The translations under genes were made by a program, and so were the position numbers. DNA of 10,148 bases from Actinomycetota bacterium. GTDB lineage: Bacteria; Actinomycetota; Humimicrobiia; Humimicrobiales; Humimicrobiaceae. The first letter of the stretch is position 1, and every line of letters starts with the position of its first letter. The stretch spans positions 1-10,148 of the forward strand of contig JACIXO010000019.1 of assembly GCA_014360385.1 (NCBI GenBank), in the 5' to 3' direction. Below, one piece after another: positions 1-5,605 of this stretch. The notes under the pieces were generated by a model. The model was not told the origin of the DNA. It searched no databases and saw only the letters and a list, made by a program, of their open reading frames with translations.

Positions 1-1
1 G

Positions 2-811
2 TTATGGGAAAGTCTCGAGGAAGAATTAATTCTTGGTGATGTAAGTGTTGATACTACCTTAAGAATTTTGGGCGAGGTTAAAAGTCGAGCACAAAGAGAA
101 GGTATTAGTGATTTTGATAAGGTAAAAGAGTATTTGAAAGAAGCAGTTATAAAAATTCTAAACAGCGGGGATGAGGGCAAATTAAACTTTTCAGAAAAGC
201 CACCCACTGTTTTTCTGGTAGTGGGGGTAAATGGGGTTGGTAAGACCACGGCTATTGCAAAAATGGCTAATTTGTTTAAAAATGAAGGGAGAAAGATTAT
301 CATTGCTGCCGCTGACACCTACCGCTCAGCCGCAATAGAACAGATTCAGCATTATGCTGATAGATTAAGTGTAGGCCTGGTCAGCCATCAGAGGTATTCA
401 GATCCTGCAGCAGTGGTGTATGATAGTATAGATAAAGCTATGGCTAAAAACATAGATATCATAATAGTCGATACTGCTGGAAGGATGCATACCTCTTATA
501 ATCTTATGGAGGAGCTAAAAAAAATAAAGAAAGTTGTCAATAAGAAATTAGGTAGAGACCCTGATGAGATTTTAATGGTCATTGATTGCACCACTGGGCA
601 AAATGCTAAACATCAGGTAGAAGTTTTTAATAAGGCTATAAGTCTAACCGGTATAATACTTACTAAAATGGATACCACCTCAAAGGGCGGGATGGTGCTT
701 ACTATAAAAAATGACCTTAGTATTCCTATAAAGATTGTAACTTATGGCGAAAAGTTGACTGATATAGATTTCTTCCAGGCAGAGAAATTTGCGGAAATTT
801 TGGTTTCTTAA
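2..811 (+). CDS. ftsY: Signal recognition particle receptor FtsY (5'-truncated)
   Basis: FtsY is the membrane-associated SRP receptor GTPase; it pairs with Ffh to hand ribosome-nascent chain complexes to the Sec translocon. The reading frame is open from base 2, and the upstream residues (LWESLEEELILGD, then a helix) fit the end of the NG-type N domain, so the real start lies before the window and the TTG at 68 is internal. G-domain motifs are all present: P-loop GVNGVGKTT (224-250), DTYRSAA (family usually DTFRAAA), DTAGR (470-484), TKMD (662-673), then the family's KGG signature as SKGG, and a terminal GEKLTDIDFF segment. The sequence after TKMD (TTS instead of the usual GTA) is mildly divergent. 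FtsY and not Ffh, because the protein ends after the G domain with no methionine-rich M domain. Identity is very secure; the length of the missing N-terminus is unknown. Confidence 0.96.
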   Translation, partial: LWESLEEELILGDVSVDTTLRILGEVKSRAQREGISDFDKVKEYLKEAVIKILNSGDEGKLNFSEKPPTVFLVVGVNGVGKTTAIAKMANLFKNEGRKIIIAAADTYRSAAIEQIQHYADRLSVGLVSHQRYSDPAAVVYDSIDKAMAKNIDIIIVDTAGRMHTSYNLMEELKKIKKVVNKKLGRDPDEILMVIDCTTGQNAKHQVEVFNKAISLTGIILTKMDTTSKGGMVLTIKNDLSIPIKIVTYGEKLTDIDFFQAEKFAEILVS

Positions 812-827
812 GTTCATATGGAGGTAG

Positions 828-914
828 ATGGCGATTCAGAAAAGGCACATACTGGGAAAATATAATACGATAAATATGATGGATATGATGGATATGATAA
901 ATATGATGATGTAA
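828..914 (+). CDS. Possible 28-codon methionine-rich mini-ORF upstream of ffh
   Basis: An ATG at 828 opens a 28-codon frame that ends with TAA at 912-914, 15 bases before the ffh start. GGAGG (820-824) lies only 3 bases upstream of the ATG, which is tight but the same geometry seen at ffh. The first part begins MAIQKRHILGKY; the second half is encoded by the 9-bp repeats and reads as N/D-M-M units ending in MMM. No family is recognised and it does not resemble YlxM, the helix-turn-helix protein that often sits here in Firmicutes. It could be a leader peptide coupling translation into ffh, or a chance frame in a repeat. A second short frame starts at 818. Low confidence that it is translated. 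Confidence 0.25.
   Translation: MAIQKRHILGKYNTINMMDMMDMINMMM
871..906 (+). repeat. Four tandem 9-bp repeats upstream of ffh
   Basis: Four consecutive copies of a TRRATATGA unit (TAAATATGA, TGGATATGA, TGGATATGA, TAAATATGA) occupy 871-906, ending 23 bases before the ffh start. Each copy contains an ATG. The block ends in TGATG and a TAA, then the ffh ribosome binding site. The repeat is seen directly; any function in translation or copy-number variability is inference. Confidence 0.85.
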
Positions 915-929
915 CGATATGAGGAGAAC

Positions 930-2273
930 ATGTTTGAGTTTCTTAGTAGTAAGTTTGAGGAGCTTTTTTACAAAATCAGAGGAAAGGGCAGAATTACCGA
1001 GAGGGACCTGGATGAGGCCCTGAGAGATATAAAGCTTGCACTTCTGGAAGCTGATGTAAATTTCAAGGTTGTTAAACTTTTTCTGGAAAATATACGCCAG
1101 AAAGCAAAAGGTAGTAACATATTAGAAAACCTTTCTCCTTTCCAGCAAATAGTCAAAATAGTAAATGAGGAACTTGTAAATCTGCTTGGCTCCAGCGGTG
1201 GAAAAATAAGCTTTGCAAACAGGATTCCCACTATAATAATGCTTATGGGCCTTCAGGGTTCTGGCAAGACTACATGTGTAGCCAAACTTGCAAAGTTTAT
1301 AAAGGAAAGGTATGGAAAAACGGTTTGTATTGTGGCTTCAGATGTGTACAGGCCTGCAGCAGTATTACAGATTTCTAATTTAGTAAGAGAATATGATATT
1401 GAGGTATATTCTGATGAGAATTCTGACCCTGTCACTATTTCTGCCAGAGGAGTGGAAAAGTTTACAAGGCAGGGCTGTGAGGTAATTATAATAGACACTG
1501 CAGGAAGACTTCATATCGATGAAGCCATGATGGATGAGCTAATAAATATTAAAAAGGCAATAAAACCACACCAGGTTTTTCTGGTGCTGGATGGGATGAC
1601 AGGTCAGGAGGCAGTGAATATAGCCTCAAGTTTTAATTCATCTGTTGAGTATGATGGCATAATTTTGACCAAACTGGATAGTGATGCAAGAGGAGGAGCT
1701 GCACTTTCCATTTATTATACGATAAGAAAACCAATAAATTTTGTTTCTACCGGTGAAAAAGTTGAGGATTTTGACTTATTCTATCCTGACAGAATGGCTT
1801 CCCGTATTTTGGGAATGGGAGATATTCTAACATTTATAGAGAAATCAGAGAAAGCGATTGACCAGGAGAAGGCAAAAAAGTTAGAGGAGAAGCTTTCTAA
1901 GAATGAATTGGATCTGGAGGATTTTCTTGAGCAAATAAGAGGAATTCGAAAGATGGGCTCATTGAATAAAGTTTTTTCCATGCTTCCTATGATGGGGAAA
2001 AGTAAGTTATTAAAGGATATAAATCTGGATGACAGGCAGCTTGTAAGAGTAGATGCAATTATAAGCTCGATGACAAGACAGGAGAGAAGAAACCCTGCAA
2101 TAATAAATGGAAGCAGAAAGAAAAGAATAGCCAGAGGCAGCGGGACATCAGTTGTAGAGGTAAACAGACTTCTTAAGCAGTTTGAGGAAACAAAGAAGTT
2201 ATTGAAACAACTCTCTGGCTTTCAGGACAGCTTTCAAGGTGTTTCTCACTTTCCTTTTACGAGGACAAGGTAA
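930..2273 (+). CDS. ffh: Signal recognition particle protein Ffh (SRP54)
   Basis: Ffh binds 4.5S/SRP RNA and signal sequences emerging from the ribosome and docks with FtsY. At 447 aa it has the full family layout: N domain (about 1-90), G domain with P-loop GLQGSGKTT (107-115), DVYRPAA (138-144), DTAGR (189-193), TKLD (247-250) and GEKVEDF (275-281), then the M domain (about 300-430) with the methionine-rich SMLPMMG stretch and the SRP-RNA-binding motif SRKKRIARGSG (395-405). The ATG at 930 follows AGGAG at 922-926 with a short 3-base spacer, and the first residues (MFEFLSSKFE) match the family start. The last 17 residues, after KQLSG, form an aromatic and basic tail (ending FPFTRTR) in place of the usual Met/Lys/Gly-rich end. 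It lies 118 bases after ftsY and is probably cotranscribed with it. The stop codon directly abuts a palindromic element. Confidence 0.98.
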   Translation: MFEFLSSKFEELFYKIRGKGRITERDLDEALRDIKLALLEADVNFKVVKLFLENIRQKAKGSNILENLSPFQQIVKIVNEELVNLLGSSGGKISFANRIPTIIMLMGLQGSGKTTCVAKLAKFIKERYGKTVCIVASDVYRPAAVLQISNLVREYDIEVYSDENSDPVTISARGVEKFTRQGCEVIIIDTAGRLHIDEAMMDELINIKKAIKPHQVFLVLDGMTGQEAVNIASSFNSSVEYDGIILTKLDSDARGGAALSIYYTIRKPINFVSTGEKVEDFDLFYPDRMASRILGMGDILTFIEKSEKAIDQEKAKKLEEKLSKNELDLEDFLEQIRGIRKMGSLNKVFSMLPMMGKSKLLKDINLDDRQLVRVDAIISSMTRQERRNPAIINGSRKKRIARGSGTSVVEVNRLLKQFEETKKLLKQLSGFQDSFQGVSHFPFTRTR

Positions 2274-2505
2274 GGAAGCATTTGAAATTTCGTGATAGGG
2301 ACAAAGATGAGTCTTAGAAGAAATAAGGCTTAAGTGTTTCGAAAACACGCTAGCTTTGCCCCAGCGAGGCAAAGCTAGCTCGAATTTTGAAGGCTTCGCT
2401 CTCCTCTCTTAAGAGGAACCGTGCTCGCTTCGCCTTCAAACGGTTTTCGAAACACTTAAGCCCGATTCGTTGTTTGTTTTCCATCACGGAAAAAGAAATG
2501 CTACC
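2274..2505. mobile_element. Palindromic MITE-like or structured repeat element, no coding capacity
   Basis: This 232-bp non-coding block is built from nested inverted repeats. The ends are imperfect terminal repeats of 23 bp (2274-2296 against 2483-2505 reversed), about 17 of 23 positions matching, including GCATTT and CGTGAT at identical spacing. Inside is a perfect 20-bp inverted repeat (GGCTTAAGTGTTTCGAAAAC at 2327-2346, complement at 2443-2462). That encloses two hairpins: a perfect 12-bp stem (2349-2360 with 2368-2379, 7-base loop) and a 9-bp stem (2386-2394 with 2432-2440) that itself holds TCCTCT/AGAGGA (2402-2407, 2412-2417). The core looks more GC-rich than its surroundings. No protein is encoded. 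A non-autonomous mobile repeat is the best guess; a structured RNA or processing signal between ffh and rpsP is the alternative. The structure is seen; the mobile nature is inferred. Confidence 0.6.
2349..2379. repeat. 12-bp perfect stem-loop inside the palindromic element
   Basis: GCTAGCTTTGCC (2349-2360) and GGCAAAGCTAGC (2368-2379) pair perfectly around the loop CCAGCGA. It is followed by TCGAATTTT, which is not a proper T-tract, so it is not called an intrinsic terminator, although as RNA it could stall or protect transcripts. Confidence 0.85.
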
Positions 2506-2522
2506 GCAGGGTAAAATATATT

Positions 2523-2550
2523 TTGCAAGTTTTAAAGAAACATGTATAAT
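2523..2550 (+). promoter_or_regulatory. Sigma-70-type promoter for rpsP
   Basis: TTGCAA (2523-2528) and a perfect TATAAT (2545-2550) are separated by 16 bases, giving a start of transcription near 2557 and a 5' leader of about 35 bases before rpsP. It lies just outside the palindromic element, so the ribosomal-protein genes can be expressed independently of ffh. Confidence 0.65.
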
Positions 2551-2591
2551 TTAGTTTTACTAAAAAAGTGTAGAGTCTTGGGAGGTCAGGT

Positions 2592-2840
2592 TTGAGCGTA
2601 AGAATCAGGTTGACAAGGTTTGGTTCAAAGAAAAATCCATATTACAGAATAGTGGTTGCTAACAGTAGAGCCCCACGTGATGGAAAGTACATAGACAGAA
2701 TTGGTGTGTATGATCCGAAAAGAGAGCCCTCTGTAATGGAAGTAGATAGGGACAAAGCGCTGGATTGGCTTAAGAAGGGTGCTAAGCCTACTGAATCAGT
2801 TAAGAAAATTTTTGAGAAGATTAATTTAAAAAGTAGTTAA
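2592..2840 (+). CDS. rpsP: 30S ribosomal protein S16
   Basis: S16 is a small primary-assembly protein of the 30S subunit body. The 82-aa product has the whole family core at its N-terminus: VRIRLTRFGSKKNPYYRIVV, then SRAPRDGKYIDRIGVYDP and a C-terminal helix with WLKKGAKPTESVKKI. The start is TTG at 2592, chosen because GGGAGG (2580-2585) sits 6 bases upstream and because the family begins with M-[AS]-V-[KR]-[IL]-R. Length is normal for the family. It follows its own promoter and leads the khpA-rimM-trmD-rplS series, the usual neighbourhood. The stop codon lies inside a short tandem duplication. Identity is certain. Confidence 0.98.
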   Translation: MSVRIRLTRFGSKKNPYYRIVVANSRAPRDGKYIDRIGVYDPKREPSVMEVDRDKALDWLKKGAKPTESVKKIFEKINLKSS

Positions 2841-2854
2841 TTTAAAAGTAGTTA
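2822..2854 (+). repeat. Tandem duplication across the rpsP stop codon
   Basis: The last codons of rpsP (TTAATTTAAAAAGTAG) are followed immediately by a near-identical second copy (TTAATTTAAAAGTAG, one A shorter) and then TTAA. The stop codon TAA is formed at the junction. The two copies differ only by the A-run length, which suggests a recent slippage-type duplication. Confidence 0.8.
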
Positions 2855-2877
2855 AACCAATAAACTGGAGGTAAGGC

Positions 2878-3111
2878 GTGAAAGAACTACTGGAGTACAT
2901 GGTAAAAGAACTTGTTGACAAGCCTGAAGAAGTTAACATCACGGAGGAGAACGAAGATGACAAAACTGTAATATTCAAACTAAAGGTTGCAGAGAGTGAT
3001 CTGGGGAAGGTGATAGGCAAGAAAGGAAGAACTGCGAATGCTTTACGAGTTGTTATGAGGGCTGCATCTGCAAAAAGAGGAAAATCTTCTATTGTTAAAA
3101 TCCTGGATTGA
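2878..3111 (+). CDS. khpA: KH-domain RNA-binding protein KhpA (YlqC family)
   Basis: This 77-aa protein is a single small KH domain. The RNA-binding GXXG loop is GKKG at residues 47-50 within DLGKVIGKKGRTANALR, followed by the helix VVMRAASAKRGK and a final strand IVKILD. The N-terminal LLEYMVKELVDKPEEVNI segment is typical of the YlqC family. In Streptococcus the homologue KhpA works with KhpB/Jag in post-transcriptional control of cell division and elongation; the partner is not in this window. The start is GTG at 2878 with GGAGG (2867-2871) 6 bases upstream. It lies 37 bases after rpsP, the usual position between rpsP and rimM, and is probably cotranscribed. The family call is secure, the exact RNA targets unknown. 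Confidence 0.94.
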   Translation: MKELLEYMVKELVDKPEEVNITEENEDDKTVIFKLKVAESDLGKVIGKKGRTANALRVVMRAASAKRGKSSIVKILD

Positions 3112-3137
3112 CCTGTATTTAAGACTTAAAGTGGTTG

Positions 3138-3177
3138 CTATGTAAGAAGTAAGAATAGCTACTATGTAATATGTAAG
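3138..3177 (+). repeat. Two-copy 16-bp direct repeat between khpA and rimM
   Basis: CTATGTAAGAAGTAAG (3138-3153) and CTATGTAATATGTAAG (3162-3177) match at 14 of 16 positions with a 24-bp period. They lie in the 192-base gap 3112-3303, which is AT-rich and otherwise shows no gene, terminator or confident promoter. Confidence 0.7.
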
Positions 3178-3303
3178 CAAACTTTGTGATTAAAAATTAA
3201 AGTAATATATGCAGAGATAATAGAAATGTGGAAATTTAAGTAAAGCAAATATAACATAAGGGATACAAAAAATATAAAAATAAACGAAACAAGACATAAT
3301 TTT

Positions 3304-3855
3304 ATGTCTTTAAAAAAAATAGATGCAAGATTAGTTGGGGTAATCAGTAAACCACATGGTATAAGGGGAGAAACAGAAGTAAGGCTTATTACTGATTATC
3401 CCAACTCTTTTAAGAAGGGGGATGTTTTATTTCTTAATGAGAATGGCTCAAAAAAAGTTATTATAGAGAATGTGAAAGTTAAAAAGACAAAAAAGAAAGA
3501 TATAGTTGTATTTAAGTTTGAAGGCATAGACAAAAGAGAAGAAGTTGAATGCTTGAGATCATCTTTCCTTTTCAGAGATGCAAAGGATGCCCCCAGGCTT
3601 GGAGAAGATGAGTTCTGGGTGGATGAAATAATTGGGCTAAAAGTTTATAGCAAGGATGGCCTGTACATAGGTGAAGTGGTTGATGTTATTAAAAATATTT
3701 CTAATGATAATCTGGTAATTAAAAAGGATAAATTTATTGATATAAAAGGTGTAAGTGGGGATCTTTTTTTCATACCTAATATTGACACTTACATAGAGAA
3801 AATAGATCCTGAAAATAAGAAAATCACGTTAAAACTGATTCCAGAGTATATTTGA
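3304..3855 (+). CDS. rimM: 16S rRNA processing protein RimM
   Basis: RimM is a 30S assembly factor that binds S19 and helps mature the 16S rRNA 3' (head) domain. The 183-aa product has the N-terminal RimM beta-barrel with KPHGIRGE (16-23) and VRLITDYP, and the C-terminal PRC-barrel beginning at EFWVDEIIGLKVYS (from 103) and ending FFIPNIDTYIEKID. Length is normal for the family. The ATG at 3304 is chosen because the frame upstream, though open for some 20 codons, has no ATG, GTG or TTG. No Shine-Dalgarno sequence is visible before it (the preceding bases are AACAAGACATAATTTT), which is unusual here. It precedes trmD by 22 bases, the classic rimM-trmD pair. Identity is secure; regulation of the weak start is unclear. 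Confidence 0.97.
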   Translation: MSLKKIDARLVGVISKPHGIRGETEVRLITDYPNSFKKGDVLFLNENGSKKVIIENVKVKKTKKKDIVVFKFEGIDKREEVECLRSSFLFRDAKDAPRLGEDEFWVDEIIGLKVYSKDGLYIGEVVDVIKNISNDNLVIKKDKFIDIKGVSGDLFFIPNIDTYIEKIDPENKKITLKLIPEYI

Positions 3856-3863
3856 GTATATTT
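3844..3863 (+). repeat. Perfect 10-bp tandem duplication at the rimM stop codon
   Basis: GAGTATATTT occurs twice in a row (3844-3853 and 3854-3863); the rimM stop TGA is made at the junction of the two copies. The copy after the stop runs directly into AGGA, the probable trmD ribosome binding site. Confidence 0.85.
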
Positions 3864-3877
3864 AGGATGTCTTCAGT

Positions 3878-4585
3878 ATGCTAATAATAGATGTTATTAC
3901 TATTTTCCCCGAAATGTTTAAAGATATAACTTCATACGGTGTCATAAGACAAGCATTTGCCAAAAAACTCTGTGAGCTAAATGTCTATAACCTTCGTGAT
4001 TTCTCCCGGGACAAGCATAAGAAGGTAGATGACAGGCCATACGGCGGAGGGCCAGGGATGGTGATGATGGTCCAGCCAATCTATGATGCAGTGATGTTTA
4101 TAAAGAGCAAAAATGAAGGAAAGATCAGCAGCCTTAAAAATCAAAAAACCATTTTACTTTCCCCTCGGGGGGAAAAGCTAACTCAGGCTACACTTAAGTA
4201 TATTTCCACTCTTGAAAACATTATTCTTATTTGTGGTAGATATGAGGGAGTCGATGAAAGAGTCGTGGAGCTTCTGGTTGATATTGAACTTTCGATAGGT
4301 GACTACGTTCTTACCGGGGGAGAAATTCCAGCTATGGTAGTGATAGATGGAGTGATCAGACTTTTACCTGGAGTGGTGGGGAAATCAGAGTCTTTAGAGC
4401 ACGAGTCCTTTGAGAATGGCTTGCTGGATTATCCACAGTATACAAGGCCTTGTGTTTTTAAAGGACTTAAAGTTCCTGACGTGCTTCTCAGTGGTGATCA
4501 CGCGAAGATTGAAAAATGGAGAAAAGAAAAATCCCTTGAACTTACGAGAAAAAGAAGGGAAGACTTGTTTGACAAAAAAAGTTAA
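3878..4585 (+). CDS. trmD: tRNA (guanine(37)-N1)-methyltransferase TrmD
   Basis: TrmD uses S-adenosylmethionine to methylate G37 next to the anticodon, preventing +1 frameshifting. The 235-aa product is a full-length SPOUT-class (trefoil-knot) enzyme: DDRPYGGGPGM (51-61), CGRYEGVDERV (119-129), SIGDYVLTGGE (139-149), the LLDYPQYTRP segment with the catalytic-type Asp (D174), and the C-terminal tRNA-binding GDH..I..W....SL..T..RR.DLF pattern. The ATG at 3878 is preceded by AGGA (3864-3867) at 10 bases; the protein start MLIIDVITIFPEMF is family-typical. It lies between rimM and rplS as in most bacteria. Its last codons contain the -35 box of a promoter for rplS. Identity is certain. Confidence 0.98.
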   Translation: MLIIDVITIFPEMFKDITSYGVIRQAFAKKLCELNVYNLRDFSRDKHKKVDDRPYGGGPGMVMMVQPIYDAVMFIKSKNEGKISSLKNQKTILLSPRGEKLTQATLKYISTLENIILICGRYEGVDERVVELLVDIELSIGDYVLTGGEIPAMVVIDGVIRLLPGVVGKSESLEHESFENGLLDYPQYTRPCVFKGLKVPDVLLSGDHAKIEKWRKEKSLELTRKRREDLFDKKS

Positions 4586-4597
4586 ATTAATTATATT
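4569..4597 (+). promoter_or_regulatory. Promoter P1 for rplS overlapping the end of trmD
   Basis: A perfect TTGACA (4569-4574), inside the last trmD codons, is followed after exactly 17 bases by TATATT (4592-4597, 5 of 6 to consensus). The predicted start is near 4604, giving a leader of about 60 bases before rplS. Confidence 0.6.
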
Positions 4598-4609
4598 TTA
4601 CTAGTTTTA

Positions 4610-4639
4610 TTGACATAGAAGCGATTTCCTAGATTTAAA
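4610..4639 (+). promoter_or_regulatory. Possible second promoter P2 for rplS
   Basis: A second perfect TTGACA (4610-4615) has TTTAAA (4634-4639, 4 of 6) at an 18-base spacing. It is weaker than P1. The two TTGACA boxes lie 41 bases apart, in the same orientation. Confidence 0.35.
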
Positions 4640-4666
4640 AAATAGTTAGCAGGTTGGAGTAAAGAG

Positions 4667-5011
4667 ATGAACAAATTGAGCAGCATAGAAAATAAGTATT
4701 TAAGAACAGATATTCCTGATTTCAAAGCTGGAGACAGGGTAAGAGTAAATATAAAGATAAGCGAAGAGAACAAGGAAAGAATCCAGGCATTTGAAGGGAT
4801 TGTGATAAGAAGAAGTGGACAAGGCATAGGTGAGACTTTCACTGTCAGAAAGATTTCTTTCAATGTTGGTGTGGAGAGAACCTTTCCTGTGCACTCTCCT
4901 GTGATTCACTCTATAGAGAAATTAGACTCCGGGGACGTAAGAAGAGCAAAACTCTACTATCTGAGAGACCTTGTAGGAAAGAAAGCAAAGGTTAAATTTA
5001 AAAGAGAATAG
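4667..5011 (+). CDS. rplS: 50S ribosomal protein L19
   Basis: L19 sits at the 30S-50S interface, contributing to the intersubunit bridge region. The 114-aa product matches the family end to end: YLRTDIPDFKAGDRVRVNIKI near the start, then ERIQAFEGIVIRR, the VGVERTFPVHSP core and VRRAKLYYLRDLVGKKAKVK at the C-terminus. The ATG at 4667 has GGAG (4655-4658) 8 bases upstream. Length is normal. It follows trmD by 81 bases and is the next gene in the conserved rimM-trmD-rplS order, but the promoter signals in the gap suggest extra, independent transcription. Identity is certain. Confidence 0.98.
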   Translation: MNKLSSIENKYLRTDIPDFKAGDRVRVNIKISEENKERIQAFEGIVIRRSGQGIGETFTVRKISFNVGVERTFPVHSPVIHSIEKLDSGDVRRAKLYYLRDLVGKKAKVKFKRE

Positions 5012-5040
5012 GACAAGTTGGTTAAGACTGTCTAACAATA

Positions 5041-5577
5041 ATGTCTCATCACAAACCCGACATTTTTAGAGAGTTTCTTGGATATATATTTGTTATAATC
5101 TTTGCTATCATATTTTCAGTTCTGGTAAGAGCATTCGTGTTTGAAACATACATTGTCCCATCACCTTCTATGGAACCCACTCTCCTCGTGAAAGACAAAG
5201 TAATTGTGAATAAACTAGCATACAAATTTCACCCTATAGTTAGAGGAGATATAGTAGCTTTTCATTCTCCTGTTGAGAAGGGAAAGGATCTGGTGAAGAG
5301 AGTTATTGCCTTGGGGGGCGAGAAAGTTACTTTGACCTCTGAGGGGGAGGTTTATATTAATGACAAAAAATTGGTAGAGAGTTATCTTCCTCATGATATA
5401 ACTCCCAGTTACGATCCCCAGACTTTCACGGTAAAAGAGGATGAAATTTTTGTTATGGGTGATAATAGAAATGATAGCTTAGATAGCAGATTTTTTGGTC
5501 CGATCAAGAAGAAAGACGTATTTGGTGAAATACTTATAGTCTATTGGCCCCCTTCAAGATGGGGAAGGCCTGAGTAG
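5041..5577 (+). CDS. lepB: Type I signal peptidase
   Basis: Signal peptidase I removes N-terminal signal peptides from secreted proteins on the outer face of the membrane. The 178-aa protein has one N-terminal membrane anchor (about 13-34, FLGYIFVIIFAIIFSVLVRAF), the Gram-positive type with a single span. Catalytic Ser43 is in PSPSMEPTL, the general-base Lys86 in DLVKRVIALGGE, and the GDNRNDSLDSR box is at 140-150. The ATG at 5041 is the only reasonable start, since an in-frame stop lies just upstream, yet no Shine-Dalgarno sequence precedes it. It is 29 bases after rplS and 28 before rnhB, so probably cotranscribed. In many Clostridia rbgA would follow here; it is missing. Identity is secure. 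Confidence 0.97.
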   Translation: MSHHKPDIFREFLGYIFVIIFAIIFSVLVRAFVFETYIVPSPSMEPTLLVKDKVIVNKLAYKFHPIVRGDIVAFHSPVEKGKDLVKRVIALGGEKVTLTSEGEVYINDKKLVESYLPHDITPSYDPQTFTVKEDEIFVMGDNRNDSLDSRFFGPIKKKDVFGEILIVYWPPSRWGRPE

Positions 5578-5605
5578 TTACCGGATATAAAGAGATCATT
5601 ATAGC

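Noticed and set aside
968..1981. Long minus-strand open frames inside ffh (968-1231, 1253-1498, 1781-1981)
   Set aside because: They are antisense to a highly conserved gene, show no recognisable domain and no ribosome binding sites worth noting.
2262..2283. AGGAAGCA next to ffh, reminiscent of the conserved GGAA/AGCAG part of SRP (4.5S) RNA
   Set aside because: The surrounding bases do not form the SRP domain IV hairpin (no CC-GGAA-GG tetraloop stem, no symmetric internal loops), so it is a chance match.
2349..2390. 12-bp stem-loop as an intrinsic terminator for ffh
   Set aside because: The stem is followed by TCGAATTTT, not a run of T; its symmetry is better explained as part of the larger palindromic element.
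4410..4604. Plus-strand frame overlapping the end of trmD
   Set aside because: Out-of-frame shadow over the conserved TrmD C-terminus, without a plausible start signal or family.
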